A program made the translations under genes and the position numbers. DNA of 64,000 nt from Nectonema munidae (lineage: Eukaryota > Nematomorpha > Nectonematoida > Nectonematidae): positions 1,054,001 to 1,118,000 of the forward strand of contig JAUIRK010000903.1 in assembly GCA_030549495.1 (NCBI GenBank), written 5' to 3'. The notes beneath the pieces are model-generated. The model ran no database searches. It was not told the origin of the DNA and saw nothing but the letters and a program-made list of their open reading frames with translations. Shown here piece after piece: positions 35,225 through 47,124 of the stretch. The first letter of the stretch is position 1. Every line of letters starts with the position of its first letter.

Positions 35225-36485
35225 TTAAAGTTTCTACTACCAGCACATAATCAATAAATATGAAGTTATGGTATGCGGTCATGTGGAAAAACTTACGAAG
35301 AAGAGAGAGTCTCCAGATCATTGCCCGATTTACTATGCTACTATAGAAGATACTTTTGACATCATCAACAAGGCTCACATAGCCACTGGCTAAGGTCGAC
35401 GTCACAGAATGCTAAAACATCTTAGTCAAAAATATGCAAATATCACAAAAGAAGGAGTTGAATTATTTAAGTTTTACTGCTGTGTGTGTCAAGAAAAGAA
35501 AAAAGTCCAAAAACTTCGCGGTAAATCCTATTTTATCCAGTTACTTCAACTCTAGTAGTAAAGGAGATCTTATTGACAGGCAGTCATCTTCCCAAGGCCA
35601 TTTCAAAAGGATTATGGTATATCAATGTAATTTAAAAAAATTATCATGCTCAAACTTTTATCTTCAAAAGGGCCTTTTAAGTTGCCTTTCAACTATTAGA
35701 CATTTTCTTTGTTTTTGGTGCACCTGCAATTCCACAAAGCGATAATGGATCAAAATTTACTGCTCAAGTTATCACAGAACTCAGAGTTGTGGCCTGAGCA
35801 AACCCATACATCTACAGAGTCAAGGTTCAGTAGAAAATGCAAACAGTGACATCAAAGACGTTAGGTGGCATGGATGAGTAACAATAGCACTGATGGCTGG
35901 ACGGTGGAACTTAAATTTGTTCAACAAAAAAACTATGCTCATCATTCTCGAATTAATCTAACTCAAATCTATAACTTTATAATCACGAGCTAACAACAAT
36001 CTCTTGGCTTTAGTGAGGCATCACATTTTTTTACAAGTCATGAACCTTTAAACCAAATTAAAAATATCGCTAATCAGCGTAAAAGAACGTGCAAATCGCA
36101 GTTAAAATGCAAGCCAATAAATAATTAAAAGGCATCGCAGTGACTTAAAAAAGCTGACATTAGAGACAATGTTGCAGTTCCTATCCCTCTGCTTGATAGA
36201 GGTAGAGGTAACCCAAGAAACATTTTAGCTGTTGTGATTGATCGTGATGAAGATGAAATGTACACAATAAAAGTAAAAACTCGGGTTTTAAACACAAAGT
36301 ATTCTAGAAACCAGTTTGATCTTTGTTCCCAACGACTTTTAAAACATTTTGATATCCACACAAAATGTTCCATTAGACTTCGTCAAGCTATCAAGTCTAC
36401 TGCAACAAAGGGACAAGAGGTAAAGACAAGAAAGAATGTCAAACAAATAAATGAAATTGTTTTAAAGTTTGTCTTTTTAAAATAA
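35225..36485 (+). mobile_element. KRBA2/SCAND3-like integrase fossil
   Basis: A broken copy of an integrase-core protein of the kind annotated in many animals as KRAB-A domain-containing protein 2-like (GIN/Gypsy-integrase lineage). Parts in order are a zinc-binding HH-CC-like front (with ELNYLSF and CVCVKKRKKSKN near 35440-35500), an RNase H-fold integrase core to about 35950, and a C-terminal region at 36180-36470 (LLDRGRGNPRNILAVVIDRD, RNQFDLCSQRLL). It carries several breaks and looks moderately old. No terminal repeats were found, so whether it was mobile itself is unknown. Confidence 0.7.
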
Positions 36486-38161
36486 AGGATAAAAAAGACA
36501 AAGGAAAGCCAAAAAATGGTATATAAAAAATCTAAAAAAAGAAAATGGAGGATTAGTGTTCAAAATTATGGACTTCAAAGAGTTAATAATCATCTCAATG
36601 ATTTAAAAAATGGTGGACAAAGGATCAATTTGTCAAAGGATAAAATCAAGGGATATTTTATTTTTTAAATATTAATAACTAAATATATTAATAATGACTA
36701 TTTTGACGGCATTAACTCTTGATGATCAGAATTTTCAAGACTAATTATTAATCTTTAGCTTTCTTTTTCGACGCAATTTAATATATTTTAAGAAGATCAT
36801 TTTCATTTCTTGAGACACTTTGCTTATGTTTAATGTATAAATTATATGAATAAAAAATGATACCATTCTGGTGGAATCATTGACGCATCATAGTTTAAAT
36901 AGCATTTCGAAGAATATATCACCCATCGATTTCTAGCTAAAAGAGAAATTTAGCAGCAAATATTTTTCTTTAAAAATTTAGAAAAAAATTACGAAAAAAA
37001 TATGAATTATTCTCATAATACTTATTTCCGAGTGTGTCAATACCAACCAGTCTTCCTTCTTTCAAGTCATCAGTTCTATTTTGAAAAAAAGCACTTATTT
37101 ATTAAGGACAATTTTTTACAAATTTTAGGAGTAATTTAACTAAGAAGAAATCTTACCAGCAAATATTCTTTTAACAACGGCAAAGGAAATATTTCTCTCA
37201 TCATTTCCTTTGATTTATAGTCATATCCAAAGAATTCACAAAGATGGCCTCAACCTATTTATGAGAATCGGATCTAATCTTCAAAGTTTTTTTTATACAA
37301 AAGATAAACTATAATGTGCTTTGTTAAATTTATTTAAAATTAAGATAACTATTTTTGCTTATAGAATGGATTTTCAGGATAAACAAAAATCAACCTTTTT
37401 TCCAATTTTTCAAACTTATTCTGAACAGTAAGAGATAACTTTTAGAAAAAAACTTCAATATTATTGCCGAATCAAAGGGTCATCAAATCTAGTTGATTTC
37501 TCAAAAGGTAGCTCAAACTCAGGAAAAAAGTTAAAATCTTAATTATTTTGTTCCTATTTCAGAACCAACTTATTTCAATTCCAATCCCAAGATGTAGTAA
37601 AATTATATGAAAAAGTAGTGGTATACGGAGTAGAATTTGAAAGAGTTAATCAATTTTGTTATTTAGTAGTTTTAGGTATAGTAGGTAGCGTAAGCAATTC
37701 AATAGAGCAAACATCTTAGATCCTGATAGTAAAACTCATCATCTTTCAGTATATATCATAAAGAGTAGTTTTATAATGAGTGTAAAGACCTTGAACCATA
37801 ATGCAGATCATCACGCATGTTCTACAAAGTTTTTTACTTGTTGTTTACCTTGTGTCGTCTTCCTTTCAAAGGTTTATCTATAAAACAAACAAAAGACATT
37901 TTTCGTTGTGTTCAAGCATGACACACAAATAATTTTGTGGACAAATAACAATCATAAATTCTTTTTTATAATCAATTTGCCCTTCACCTTCTTCATTTTA
38001 ATTTCCTCAACTGATTTTTTTTATTCGCTACACAGTTATACTAACAGTTGTTATGGAAAAATGTGTTCGCAAAGCGTAATGTATGCAGCCAATTATTGAC
38101 CTGTGGTGAAATTTCAGGGCACCTCATAAAATGTATGTTTTAACCTTCTGTCCAAAGATAT
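36486..38161. other. AT-rich spacer
   Basis: No gene, RNA or repeat boundary recognised. ORFs here are short and lack motifs. Confidence 0.45.
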
Positions 38162-38904
38162 ACACATACATATATTACGTAACGCTATAGGGAGGGAAGG
38201 GGTTGTTAAATTGCGTTACGAAACGTTACATGTGTGGGGGTGTTCAAAAAGAAGATCAGTTGAAAATGTTTTTTCCACCACCAATAAGATTGGAAATTAA
38301 ATTAGGTGGACGAATTATTCATGGAGATTTTATAAAATCTTTTTTAAATCATATTGGCAAATAATTGCAATTCTATTCCTATTATAAACAAAACATTTCA
38401 ATTAGGGGTTATTATTACCTAAACGAAATTCAAGGGTTTTCGAAAAAGCTTGTGAATCATCTGGTATTTTTAGACCAGTCTATGCTTCCCTTTTATTCAT
38501 AAAAATGGGAGATTGGGTGAGAAGGGCGATACCAAATATAAGAGTTTATTGAAGTGGTAATGGAGAGATAGGAGGAGGGGAGGGAAGGGGGTGATGAATG
38601 TTAGGGGTCATTCACAATTGACGTCAACCAATTTTTATCAAATTTTGGCCCCCTCCCCCCCTATTGTCAACCAATGTCAACTTCACTCTCCCCTCCCCCT
38701 CCCACTTTTAGTTGATAAACTTTGAAAAAATAGAAGATAAAAAATTTTTATTTTGTAGAAAATATTTGGTCAATTCTATCAAAAATATTCAGCCCACAAC
38801 TATTTTCATCTTCATATTTAACTTCTTCTACTTATTCGTACCTTTCATTTTCTAAAATTATTTGAGCTTGTGTGGGTTTAAAGTTGCATACTAAGAAGTT
38901 ATCA

Positions 38905-39900
38905 TTTTTTTGTTGCAGAAGTCCGTATGTTCCAAATGTCCTGTGTACTGTTGGATCAAGCCAAGGTTCGTAAAATTTGAAGAAACAATGATAAAGGCTA
39001 CAAGACCATGGGAGCGACTCAATTTGGACTTCAAAGGACTACTACCTAGTGCTAAGCATAATAAATGTGTTCTGCTGGTTGTCGACGAGTTTTCGCGATT
39101 CCCTTTTGCCTTGCCTTGACATATCGTCTACGACTTTGATAAAGCAGTTAACCGGTTTGTTTTCCCTATTTGGACTGCCAAATTATGTTCATTCTGATCG
39201 TGGAAGTGGATACATGAGTGAACAGTTTTGCAACTTCTTGAAATCTCATGATGTTGTACCTAGTAGAATGACTCCTTACAATCAGACTGGAAATGGTCAG
39301 TCTGAGAGATTTGTGGAAACGATATGGAAATCTATCCAACTAACTCTGAAATTTAGGAATTAAAATGTAGTCCACTGGGAAGATGCTATCCCCGAAGCGT
39401 TACATTCGATTAGGACTTTAATTAATACTTCAACAAATGTTTCACTTCCATGGGAGCAGCTGTTCCACATTGGCTCTTATCTCCATGCAGAGGTTTACGG
39501 AAAATTGGTAAAAACGCGAACGACTTATTTGAGGTAGATGTACTAGATGCAAATCATTTGTATGCACACATAAGGTATCCAAGATCCAAGGAAGATAGTC
39601 TAAAACACTTTGCTCCGGCTCCTAGTAGTGGTGACGTTTATTGGCAAGTAAATAGTGAAAAGCAGTTGGCACAATATCTCAACTCTGATTGTTCTGGACA
39701 AGAAAAGCCAGCTTCTGAAGATGTTATATCAATCCCTGAAAAACCGAATTATGATAATCACAGAAAGGAGGTGGAACAAAGTCATCAATGCAGACAAAAA
39801 AAGGAAGATCCAAAAAGAGCTCGAACCTGTTCTAAGAAGATCATCCCGCGAAAGAAAACCTGTTGAACGTTATAAGCCTCCTTGGTGATTTCCTACATGC
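38905..39900 (+). mobile_element. Ty3/Gypsy integrase fossil
   Basis: A fragment of an LTR retrotransposon pol region. Parts in order are the end of the zinc-binding domain (SVCSKCPVYCW), the integrase catalytic core (WERLNLDFKGLLP, VVDEFSRFPFA, VHSDRGSGYMS, TPYNQTGNGQSERFVE) and a C-terminal tail with LDANHLYAHIRYP and a basic end (RRSSRERKPVERYKPPW). No gag, protease, RT or LTR is present. It is broken, with a few breaks, and moderately young by how well the motifs survive. Confidence 0.85.
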
Positions 39901-39924
39901 GGTGAATGCCATATTAGTACAATT

Positions 39925-40569
39925 ACAAGTTATGAAAGTTTAATTTGTTTTTTTAAAAAAATATTTATATATATTTTTTTTAATAACTCCATAGTGGGTA
40001 GTCCTTTGGAGCCATTTCATTGATTTTTCCTCAAAATTTTACTTTGTATATAATATAAAAATCATATAAAATCTATTCGGAGGCATATAAGTTAGTGTAT
40101 TTTTCAAAATTAATTACATTTTTCATTTCATTGTCTGATTTTTATCCAATTTCTTCTTTTGGTTTTGTTTTATAAGATAAAATGAGATTCTGTTTTATGT
40201 AAAAAGATAAAATGATATAAAGTTTAACGAAACATCATGGCTGTTGTTTTTTGAGAAATGATGTGAATTTTGTAAACTAGTTCTATAAAAAAAATATCAC
40301 CGCAAAAACTGTAATACATACGCTGTTATTTTGCACCAGTTGCCTCGTTCGTTGCATTTGAAATACGATGGTTTTATTTTTTTAATGTTTTTTTTAATTC
40401 AACAAACTTTTAATATAAGTTAAAGTTTTTATATCTTGACAGCTATGTAAAGTTTTGTGAGTTTTCAAATACTCCAAAGAAAGCTATAAGCGTTTAAATT
40501 TTTTAACTTTAAATACTATATAACAATGCCTCCGAAGCTTTGCCAAGGTATAGATAAAATATATAAATA
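39925..40569. other. AT-rich spacer between Gypsy fossil and Helitron
   Basis: No gene or repeat recognised. Confidence 0.4.
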
Positions 40570-41217
40570 CTAGCCGGTCCCGTGGTCGTTTCTCGCTTCG
40601 CTCGAAACAGTGTTTCTCGCTACGCTCGAAACATAGGATTCTGGGTAATGTGTATATTGAGTTGCTAATTTAAATTCGCTCGAAATACCACGGGACCGGC
40701 TAGTTTTTTTTGTTTAGGCTACGCTCGAAACATAGGATTCTGGGTAATGTGTATTTTGAGTTGCTAATTCAAATTCGCTTCGCTCGAAACGACCACGGGA
40801 CCGGTTAGTTTTTTATTGTTTAGACTACGCTCGAAACATAGGATTCTGGGTAATGTGTATTTTGAGTTGCTAATAGTGTTATATGGTATGGCGGTCAGTT
40901 TTTAGAATATTTGTATCTTTTCTGTGTATTTTTCTATTACACCATATAAAAATACACACAAAAGATATTTCAACCAATCAGAATGCTTGTAGAGACACTC
41001 ACATTACAGATATATGAACTCATCACACATATAAAAATACCCATAAAACATATAAATAATTTCAACCAATCAAAATGCTTCAAGCGACAAACACACATAC
41101 AAACTCATCACACCATATAAAAACACACAAAACACATATATAAATAATTTCAACCAATCAAAATGCTTCCAGCGACAGACACACACACACACAGACGCTA
41201 GCTTATTATAATATAGA
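40570..41217 (-). mobile_element. Non-autonomous Helitron, 648 bp, minus strand
   Basis: On the minus strand it begins TCTATATTATAATAAGCTAG at 41217, preceded by A, and ends GACCACGGGACCGGCTAG at 40570, followed by T. These are Helitron hallmarks (5' TC, 3' CTRR, insertion between A and T, no target duplication). The 3' part is three tandem modules, each with a GAGCGAAGCGAG-type hairpin and the CTAGCCGG end in both orientations. The 5' part has repeated CCAATCARAATGCTT boxes and a CA repeat. There is no Rep/helicase. It shares its ends with the copies at 45.36-46.46 kb. Confidence 0.85.
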
Positions 41218-41624
41218 TTTTATGATTTGCAGAAGATACTGTGAAATCTAGAGATCTGAGAAAAAGAGAAATCTATATATAATATTGATGTCAACTTTTC
41301 CAAACCCCCTCCCCCTGTCCACCTTTTGTCAACTTGAAGCCCCCCTCCCTCCCAGTCTGTATTAACGTCAATTGTGAATGACCCCTTACATACGAGAAAC
41401 AAAGGAGTTGAAATTTCAATAATTTTGCGTTACGTAATATATGTATGTGTGTTACTTATTTATATATAAATTAAAAATTAAATAAGTGAGAAAATGTCTA
41501 ACAATACTTTTATTATCTAGTCTCATATAGAACACCTAGTTTGAATCTCTAGATTACAGGCAATTATTTTGTTCGTTTTCTTTCCTTTAATTCAAGATAT
41601 TTCAAGCAAACTCATTTTTTTGGA

Positions 41625-41743
41625 AACCGTCCTCTTTTAATATTATTTAAAATGTAAAAAATACTTTTAATTCATGTAAAAAATATATTCCTTTTTTCTA
41701 GCTAACATGTAAGGTTAAAAACATACTTATTTAATGACTTTTC
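41625..41743 (+). repeat. 119-bp repeat, inverted partner at 48961-49078
   Basis: AACCGTCCTCTTTTAATATT through TAATGACTTTTC is almost identical, in reverse orientation, to 48961-49078. The two arms are 7.2 kb apart around the LINE and Helitron. They could be the ends of a large element or two copies of a short interspersed repeat; no target duplication was found. Confidence 0.75.
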
Positions 41744-43353
41744 ACATCTCTTCTGATATTCATGATACCCGATCTTGGTAATTATCCTTCAAAGCAAAAC
41801 ACGAGCCAATCAAATATGTTTATTAAAGACAGGGTTGTCACTGTGTTCAAAAAAGCTATTCTTGTAATTTTAGAAATTATTATTCAGAGCATCAATAATA
41901 TTCAATTTTGCTGAAAATAGGAATAAAATTTTGCCAAAATCATACTAAAATATAGAAAATCGCTATTTTATATTGAAATTGATTAAAAAAATCTGAGATA
42001 ATCAACACCAGAGAAAATTTAATCTCGAATGGAGCTAAAATTTTTCAAACGTATAATAAAAAAATTCGCTAGGTAGATTAACTCGACCAAAACATAACTA
42101 TGTATCTATTGAATTTATATAAGAGAAAAGAAATGTTGTTGTAAAACTTAATTAAAATAATTGACAATATTTTTGCTAATCGTTGGTTATATTAACAGAT
42201 CACAAGTTTCTATTGTTTGGCGCCTGAATGTTTGGTGGGCAATGATACGACATCATAAATATATCTCTAACTAAATAATCCTAATGTGTAAATAAAGAAT
42301 ATTTTTTATAATATAGTATTTCTAAAAAATGAATCAACGCTATAAATATAATACAAACACTCACTCACTCATATATATGCCTAAAAGATGAAAATATTTT
42401 TTAAAAACATGAATGTATTATGAATAAATGGCCTTGAAAGACACACCGTGAATAAGGAGATCGTATCAAAATCGCCCATCCAAGTTATAGGCATACCTTA
42501 TCTGCCCTAAACATCTTCAGAATGCATGTACTTTTCGTCGATATAGTGGCTCACAAAAATCTAGTAGCGCTTCACTCTGATAGATGATTATTATTAAGAA
42601 AAGTTTAGATATACACGGAAATATATGTGTTTATGCACTGTTTTTCCATGAATATCAGTGAGGAAAAGAAAGGAAATTAATTTAAAAAAAAAAAGTTCAG
42701 CTTATTAAGATGTTTTCTTGTTTTGGATACACAGTAAAAGCTTTGGACTTGACACTAATGAGCAATAACAGGGTTCATACATTTTTCAATGCAAAAAATG
42801 GAAGCTAGGTAGATACATATTTATAAAGGTTAGCACAAGTTTGGAGGAAGGGAAAGGGGAAATTTTTTAAGTTGTATTTGTAATTAATAGCAATAACATG
42901 CGGTTCAGGGAAAATTTGGCCTCAAAACAATATTATATCAATATATAAAGGGGCAAAATTGAAAGGCTACCATAATAAACAACTAAATTAAATAAAATCT
43001 ATACATAAATAAGACTTTAAATGAGTTCTTAATTCCTCCATTAGCCTGAATTATTTTCCAACCTCTTTTAATTTTACTAATATATATTGGTAAATTTTTC
43101 ATATTTAAAACGAGAACAAAACAGCAAAAATAAAATAAATTTCAATTTAAATGTCATTTTTATTACATATTTTAAATTTTATGGTATAAAGTATTTATAA
43201 ATTTTTTATACAAATATATAATATGTACGTAAAGAGGCTCCACATTATATCAAAATAAACCAAAACAAATTCATATGCAAGTAAAAATTAGATTTTTTTA
43301 ATTAAAATAAAGTTAAATATCATAAAAATTTTTGTATGGAGTAGCCAAAAGTA
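41744..43353. other. AT-rich DNA
   Basis: No gene or known element is recognised. A short CACTCACTCAC tract lies near 42358. Nothing else stands out. Confidence 0.4.
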
Positions 43354-43365
43354 ATATTTTTCATA

Positions 43366-43443
43366 GGTTGGTTGTTTGGAGATATCAAAGCACTTTCAGC
43401 TATAAGGCTGTTCGCCTTACGATTAAGATGGTTATTGAGGCTC
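43366..43443 (-). mobile_element. tRNA-SINE copy, internally deleted
   Basis: Plus-strand text runs from a GGTTGG tail through GATATCAAAGCACTTTCAGC to ATGGTTA and then straight to TTGAGGCTC. The tail, 3' body and first bases of the head are present but the tRNA-like centre is gone. Target duplications ATATTTTTCATA (43354-43365) and ATATTTTCATA (43444-43454) flank it. Confidence 0.78.
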
Positions 43444-43748
43444 ATATTTTCATAAGATCTTTTCTTTCTTGTCAAATACAACACCTGGAAATAATTAACA
43501 AGTTAGCTCTCTACAATCTTCTTTCCTTTCATACTTTTAATTTTTAATCCACTTTTCATTTTTCTACGATGGTAATACTAAAGAAGTCTAAAGTTTTGTG
43601 ACAAATAAAGATTTCAATTTATCTGTGATTGCTTTTAAATTATTCTCTATTAGTTTTTTGACAATATTTCTATAAAAAGTATTTCCTGGAAAGTAAGTTT
43701 ATTTTATAAAAAATTTAATTATACTCTTGAAATTTTTTTTTATTTTTT

Positions 43749-44030
43749 TCTGTACTCGGCCCTTTGCTTTTCTTAATTTTTTAAATGATATTTGTGTATT
43801 AGACATATTTGAAGGATTATACTATGCTGATGATATTTCTCTTCTTTTTTCTAATGATGATCCATTAATTATAGAAAAACTTTCTCGGTTGTTTAATTGG
43901 TTTGATATAAATTTGTTGACTGTCAATAATAGTAAATGTAAGCTTCTAAGTTATAAAATAGACAAAAATATTGGGCTTCTTGATGATTTTGGTTTTGAAT
44001 CAGTAAGTGAATATAATTTTCTTGGACTAG
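43749..44030 (+). mobile_element. Jockey/CR1-group LINE, 5' part of a split copy
   Basis: It starts in RT block 4 (SVLGPLLFLIFLNDIC) as a 5'-truncated insert, then has the catalytic YYADDISLLF, INLLTVNNSKCKLLSY and SEYNFLGL. It stops at 44030 and resumes at 48213 after a Helitron. Removing 44031-48212 restores FLGL-VIDNKLKW in frame. Only the RT C-terminal half was ever inserted here. Confidence 0.9.
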
Positions 44031-45360
44031 TCTAATATATTATAATTTCAAGAGAATCATATATATATATATTTATTTATTTATATGTCATCACGAACCT
44101 TTTTTCTTTTTACTTTTAGCATTCAAAGTCAAATAACTTTTACAATAAAAAAGTTTTTTCCAAGCTATAAAATGTTCATCTACCTCATTTCTGGAGCGCT
44201 ATCACGTGGTCTAAGTTAAATGACCTGACAGTGAGTTCATTGACCCGTACCTGAACTCTAAATTTTCTCACTTTTTCAATTCCCGCGAGATGTTTCAAAA
44301 TTTTTTAAAAAAATTTCAAGTGGGTTAAAGTACTTTTATAAATAAATGATTTTGTAAAAAAAAATTTCGAAAAAAAAATACCATTTTTTATAAAAAAAGG
44401 TTTGAATTTTCAAAAAGTTGACATATTTGATTCAAAAATTTTACATCAAAAGAAAATTATTTTTTTCTAATTTTTACATCATCTTATTCAAAATTGCTTA
44501 AATTTTATTTTAGAAATTTAAAATTTTGAAAAAAAATTATTTTTGATATATTATTTTTGATTTTAACAAATTTTTTAAAATTTTTGGGTCAAAAATGACA
44601 AATTTTAACTTTATGCGAGAAATTTTTTTAAAAATATTTTAAACCATGCCTATCTTAAAGAGCATCCTTTTACCTATATTTTTGAATTATTTTTGGTTTT
44701 GATACAAATTCAAATTTTTTTTATAAGCCCTTGAACAATATGCACAATTTTGCTATGTTTCACTATATTTTGGCGTGTAAAATAAAGAATTAAAAATTTT
44801 TTTACATTTTTTTTGCATATTCATAAAATAGACCTATTATTTAAACATACTACGGTGAAAAAATTGGAAAATAATTTTTTTTATTTTTTTTTAAAATTGT
44901 AAGGTGACCCATACAAAATTTTTGAAAAATTTCAAACTCATCCAATTTTTAATTTTAATATCTCATTTTAAAGCAAATTTTATACTGATTACGAAAATGT
45001 AAAAATATTTTAAATTATTTTTTTTAAAATACTTTTTTTAGCCTTTGAACTTGAAAAAATGACAAAAATTCCAACTTTGACCTCAAAAAAAATTAAAAAA
45101 TCAATCGATTCATTTCAAACAAATTACATATTCGGAATCAGCGTATCAAACTCTATAAGAATACGATTTAAAATTTTTAAATTTTCCATTTTTTTAATTT
45201 TCGATTTTTCAGGCCCTTTCAAACGACCTCAAAATTATGACTTCACATATATTCATCAAAAAAGCAAGTTTTATATATTTTTAGAAACCTCTAATCATTC
45301 TAAATAACAATATTAACTTTAATTTATCATTAATGTTTTAATTCAAAAAAATTTCATATA

Positions 45361-45857
45361 TCTATATTATAATAAGCTAGCGTGTGTGTGTCGCTGGAAG
45401 CATTCTGATTGGTTGAATATTATTTATATGTTTTGTGTGTATTTTTATATGGTGTGATGAGTTTATATGTGTGTTTGTCGCGTGAAGCATTTTGATTGGT
45501 TGAAATTATTTATTTATGTTTTTTGTATATATGTGTTTGAAGCATTCTGATTGGTTGAAATACCTTTTCTGTGTATTTTTATATGGTGTAATAGAAAAAT
45601 ACACAGAAAAGGTACAAATATTCTAAAAACTCATCACCATACCATATAACACTATTAGCAACTCAAAATACACACTACAAGAATTCTATGTTTCGAGCGC
45701 AGCGTAAACAAAAAAAACTAGCCGGTCCCGTGGTCGTTTCGAGCGAAGCGAATTTTAATTAGCAACTCAATATACACACTACCCAGAATCCTATGTTTCG
45801 AGCGCAGCGAGAAACACTGTTTCGAGCGAAGCGAGAAACGACCACGGGACCGGCTAG
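45361..45857 (+). mobile_element. Small Helitron copy 1, 497 bp
   Basis: Begins TCTATATTATAATAAGCTAG after an A and ends GGGACCGGCTAG before a T. It contains repeats of the GAAGCATTCTGATTGGTTGA box, a 54-nt perfect-arm hairpin (45561-45614) and terminal GAGCGAAGCGAG modules. It is nested in the 4.18-kb Helitron. Confidence 0.88.
45561..45614. other. Perfect 20-bp-arm hairpin inside the Helitron
   Basis: The arms TACCTTTTCTGTGTATTTTT and AAAAATACACAGAAAAGGTA flank a 14-base loop. Diverged equivalents occur at about 46109-46161 and 40908-40965. It may be structural or a source of a hairpin RNA. No function is known to me. Confidence 0.8.
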
Positions 45858-45863
45858 TATTTG

Positions 45864-46457
45864 TATATTATAATAAGCTAGCGTGTGTGTGTGTGTCTGT
45901 CGCTGGAAGCATTCTCATTGGTTGAAATTATTTATATATATGTTTTGTGTGTATTTTTATATGGTGTGATGAGTTTGTATGTGTGTATTATGTTTGAAGC
46001 ATTTTGATTGGTTGAAATTATTTTATGTTTTATGTGTATTTTTATATGTGTGATGAGTTCATATATCTGTAGTCTGAGTGTCGCTTGAAGCATTCTGATT
46101 GGTTGAAATACCTTTTGTATGTATTTTATATGGTGTAATAGAAAAATACACAGAAAAGGTACAAATATTCTAAAAACTGATCACCATACCATATAACACT
46201 ATTAGCAACTCAAAATACACATTACCCAGAATATGTTACGAGCGTAGCCTAAAGAAAAAAAACTAGCCGGTCCCGTGGTCGCTGGAAGCATTCTGATTGG
46301 TTGAAATTATTTATATACTAGCCGGTCCTGTGGTCGTTTCTCGCTTCGCTCGAAACAGTGTTTCTCGCTGCGCTCGAAACATAGGATTCTGGGTAATGTG
46401 TATTTTGAGTTGCTAATTAAAATTCGCTTCGCTCGAAACGACCACGGGACCGGCTAG
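45864..46457 (+). mobile_element. Small Helitron copy 2, in tandem with copy 1
   Basis: Begins TATATTATAATAAGC six bases after copy 1 ends, lacking the first TC, and ends in the same GGGACCGGCTAG before T. Its 3' half has an extra rearranged module near 46262-46330 where a CTAGCCGG end runs into GCTGGAAGCATTCTG. Tandem or end-on insertion is a known Helitron habit. Confidence 0.8.
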
Positions 46458-47124
46458 TATTTGTATATTTTGTATATACGTGTTAATGTACTTATTTTAA
46501 CCAATCAAAAAATTCATTTGCATTAAAAAATTTTACATTCTCAATATATCCAATTCAATTAATGGCTGATGGGTTTATTTGTTCTTCTCAGAGAAGATAA
46601 TAAATTTTTGTTATATTTCAAATCTATATTTTTAATAAAACAAGATTCTTTATTAAAGTTGTTTTTTTAATTTATAAATTTTGAATTGATTACTGCTATT
46701 GATCATTTTTAAATAACTAATAGTTTTATTAATAGATTTCCTTAAAATCTAAATTATTTAGTTTATAAATTTTATTTTTCTAAACTCTATTACTTTAAAA
46801 TTTTAATTTTTAGGTATTCAGTAGATTTAGTGCAAATTTATTTTTAAAATAAAGATCTATCTACTTTTGGTTAAGATTTTATATAGATTAAGTATAATTT
46901 ATTTATATTATCTGCTTTAATTTAATTTTATTAATTTAAAATAATTAAAGCTTTTCTAGATTTTATATAGTAAAATATTATAATATACTTTTTTAATATT
47001 CTTTCCTTTAATTTATTTTTAATGATAATCTAATTTGCTATTTCTTTTCTTTATTTTCTTTTTAAATAAGTAAAGATCTTTTAGATTTTATGTAGTAAAT
47101 TGTCTTATCTTTGATCTTTGTGTG

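Larger units (their letters stand above)
38604..41385. mobile_element. PIF/Harbinger-like element, 2.78 kb, TTA target duplication
   Basis: The ends GGGGTCATTCACAATTGACG start at 38604 and, inverted, end at 41385; the flanking TTA occurs on both sides (38601-38603 and 41386-41388). Behind each end is a C-rich or G-rich stretch (CCCCCTCCCCCC near 38650, its complement near 41310-41350). The interior holds no Harbinger transposase; it contains a Gypsy integrase fossil and a Helitron, so this is a non-autonomous carrier or a collector of insertions. Confidence 0.75.
38162..41450. mobile_element. Outer element defined by perfect 24-bp inverted repeats
   Basis: ACACATACATATATTACGTA(ACGC) at 38162-38185 is exactly inverted at 41427-41450. 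Next to the left arm is a second motif, GCGTTACGAAACGTTACATG. The arms enclose the TTA-flanked element at 38604-41385. No transposase for this outer element is visible. The palindromic TTACGTAA core and nearby GGGGTCATTCAC ends suggest PIF/Harbinger relatives. The external target duplication is not clear. Confidence 0.55.

Noticed and set aside
44040-45360. Possible Rep/helicase gene in the large Helitron
   Set aside because: No frame of useful length or Rep HUH motif could be read; the stretch is nearly pure A/T runs.
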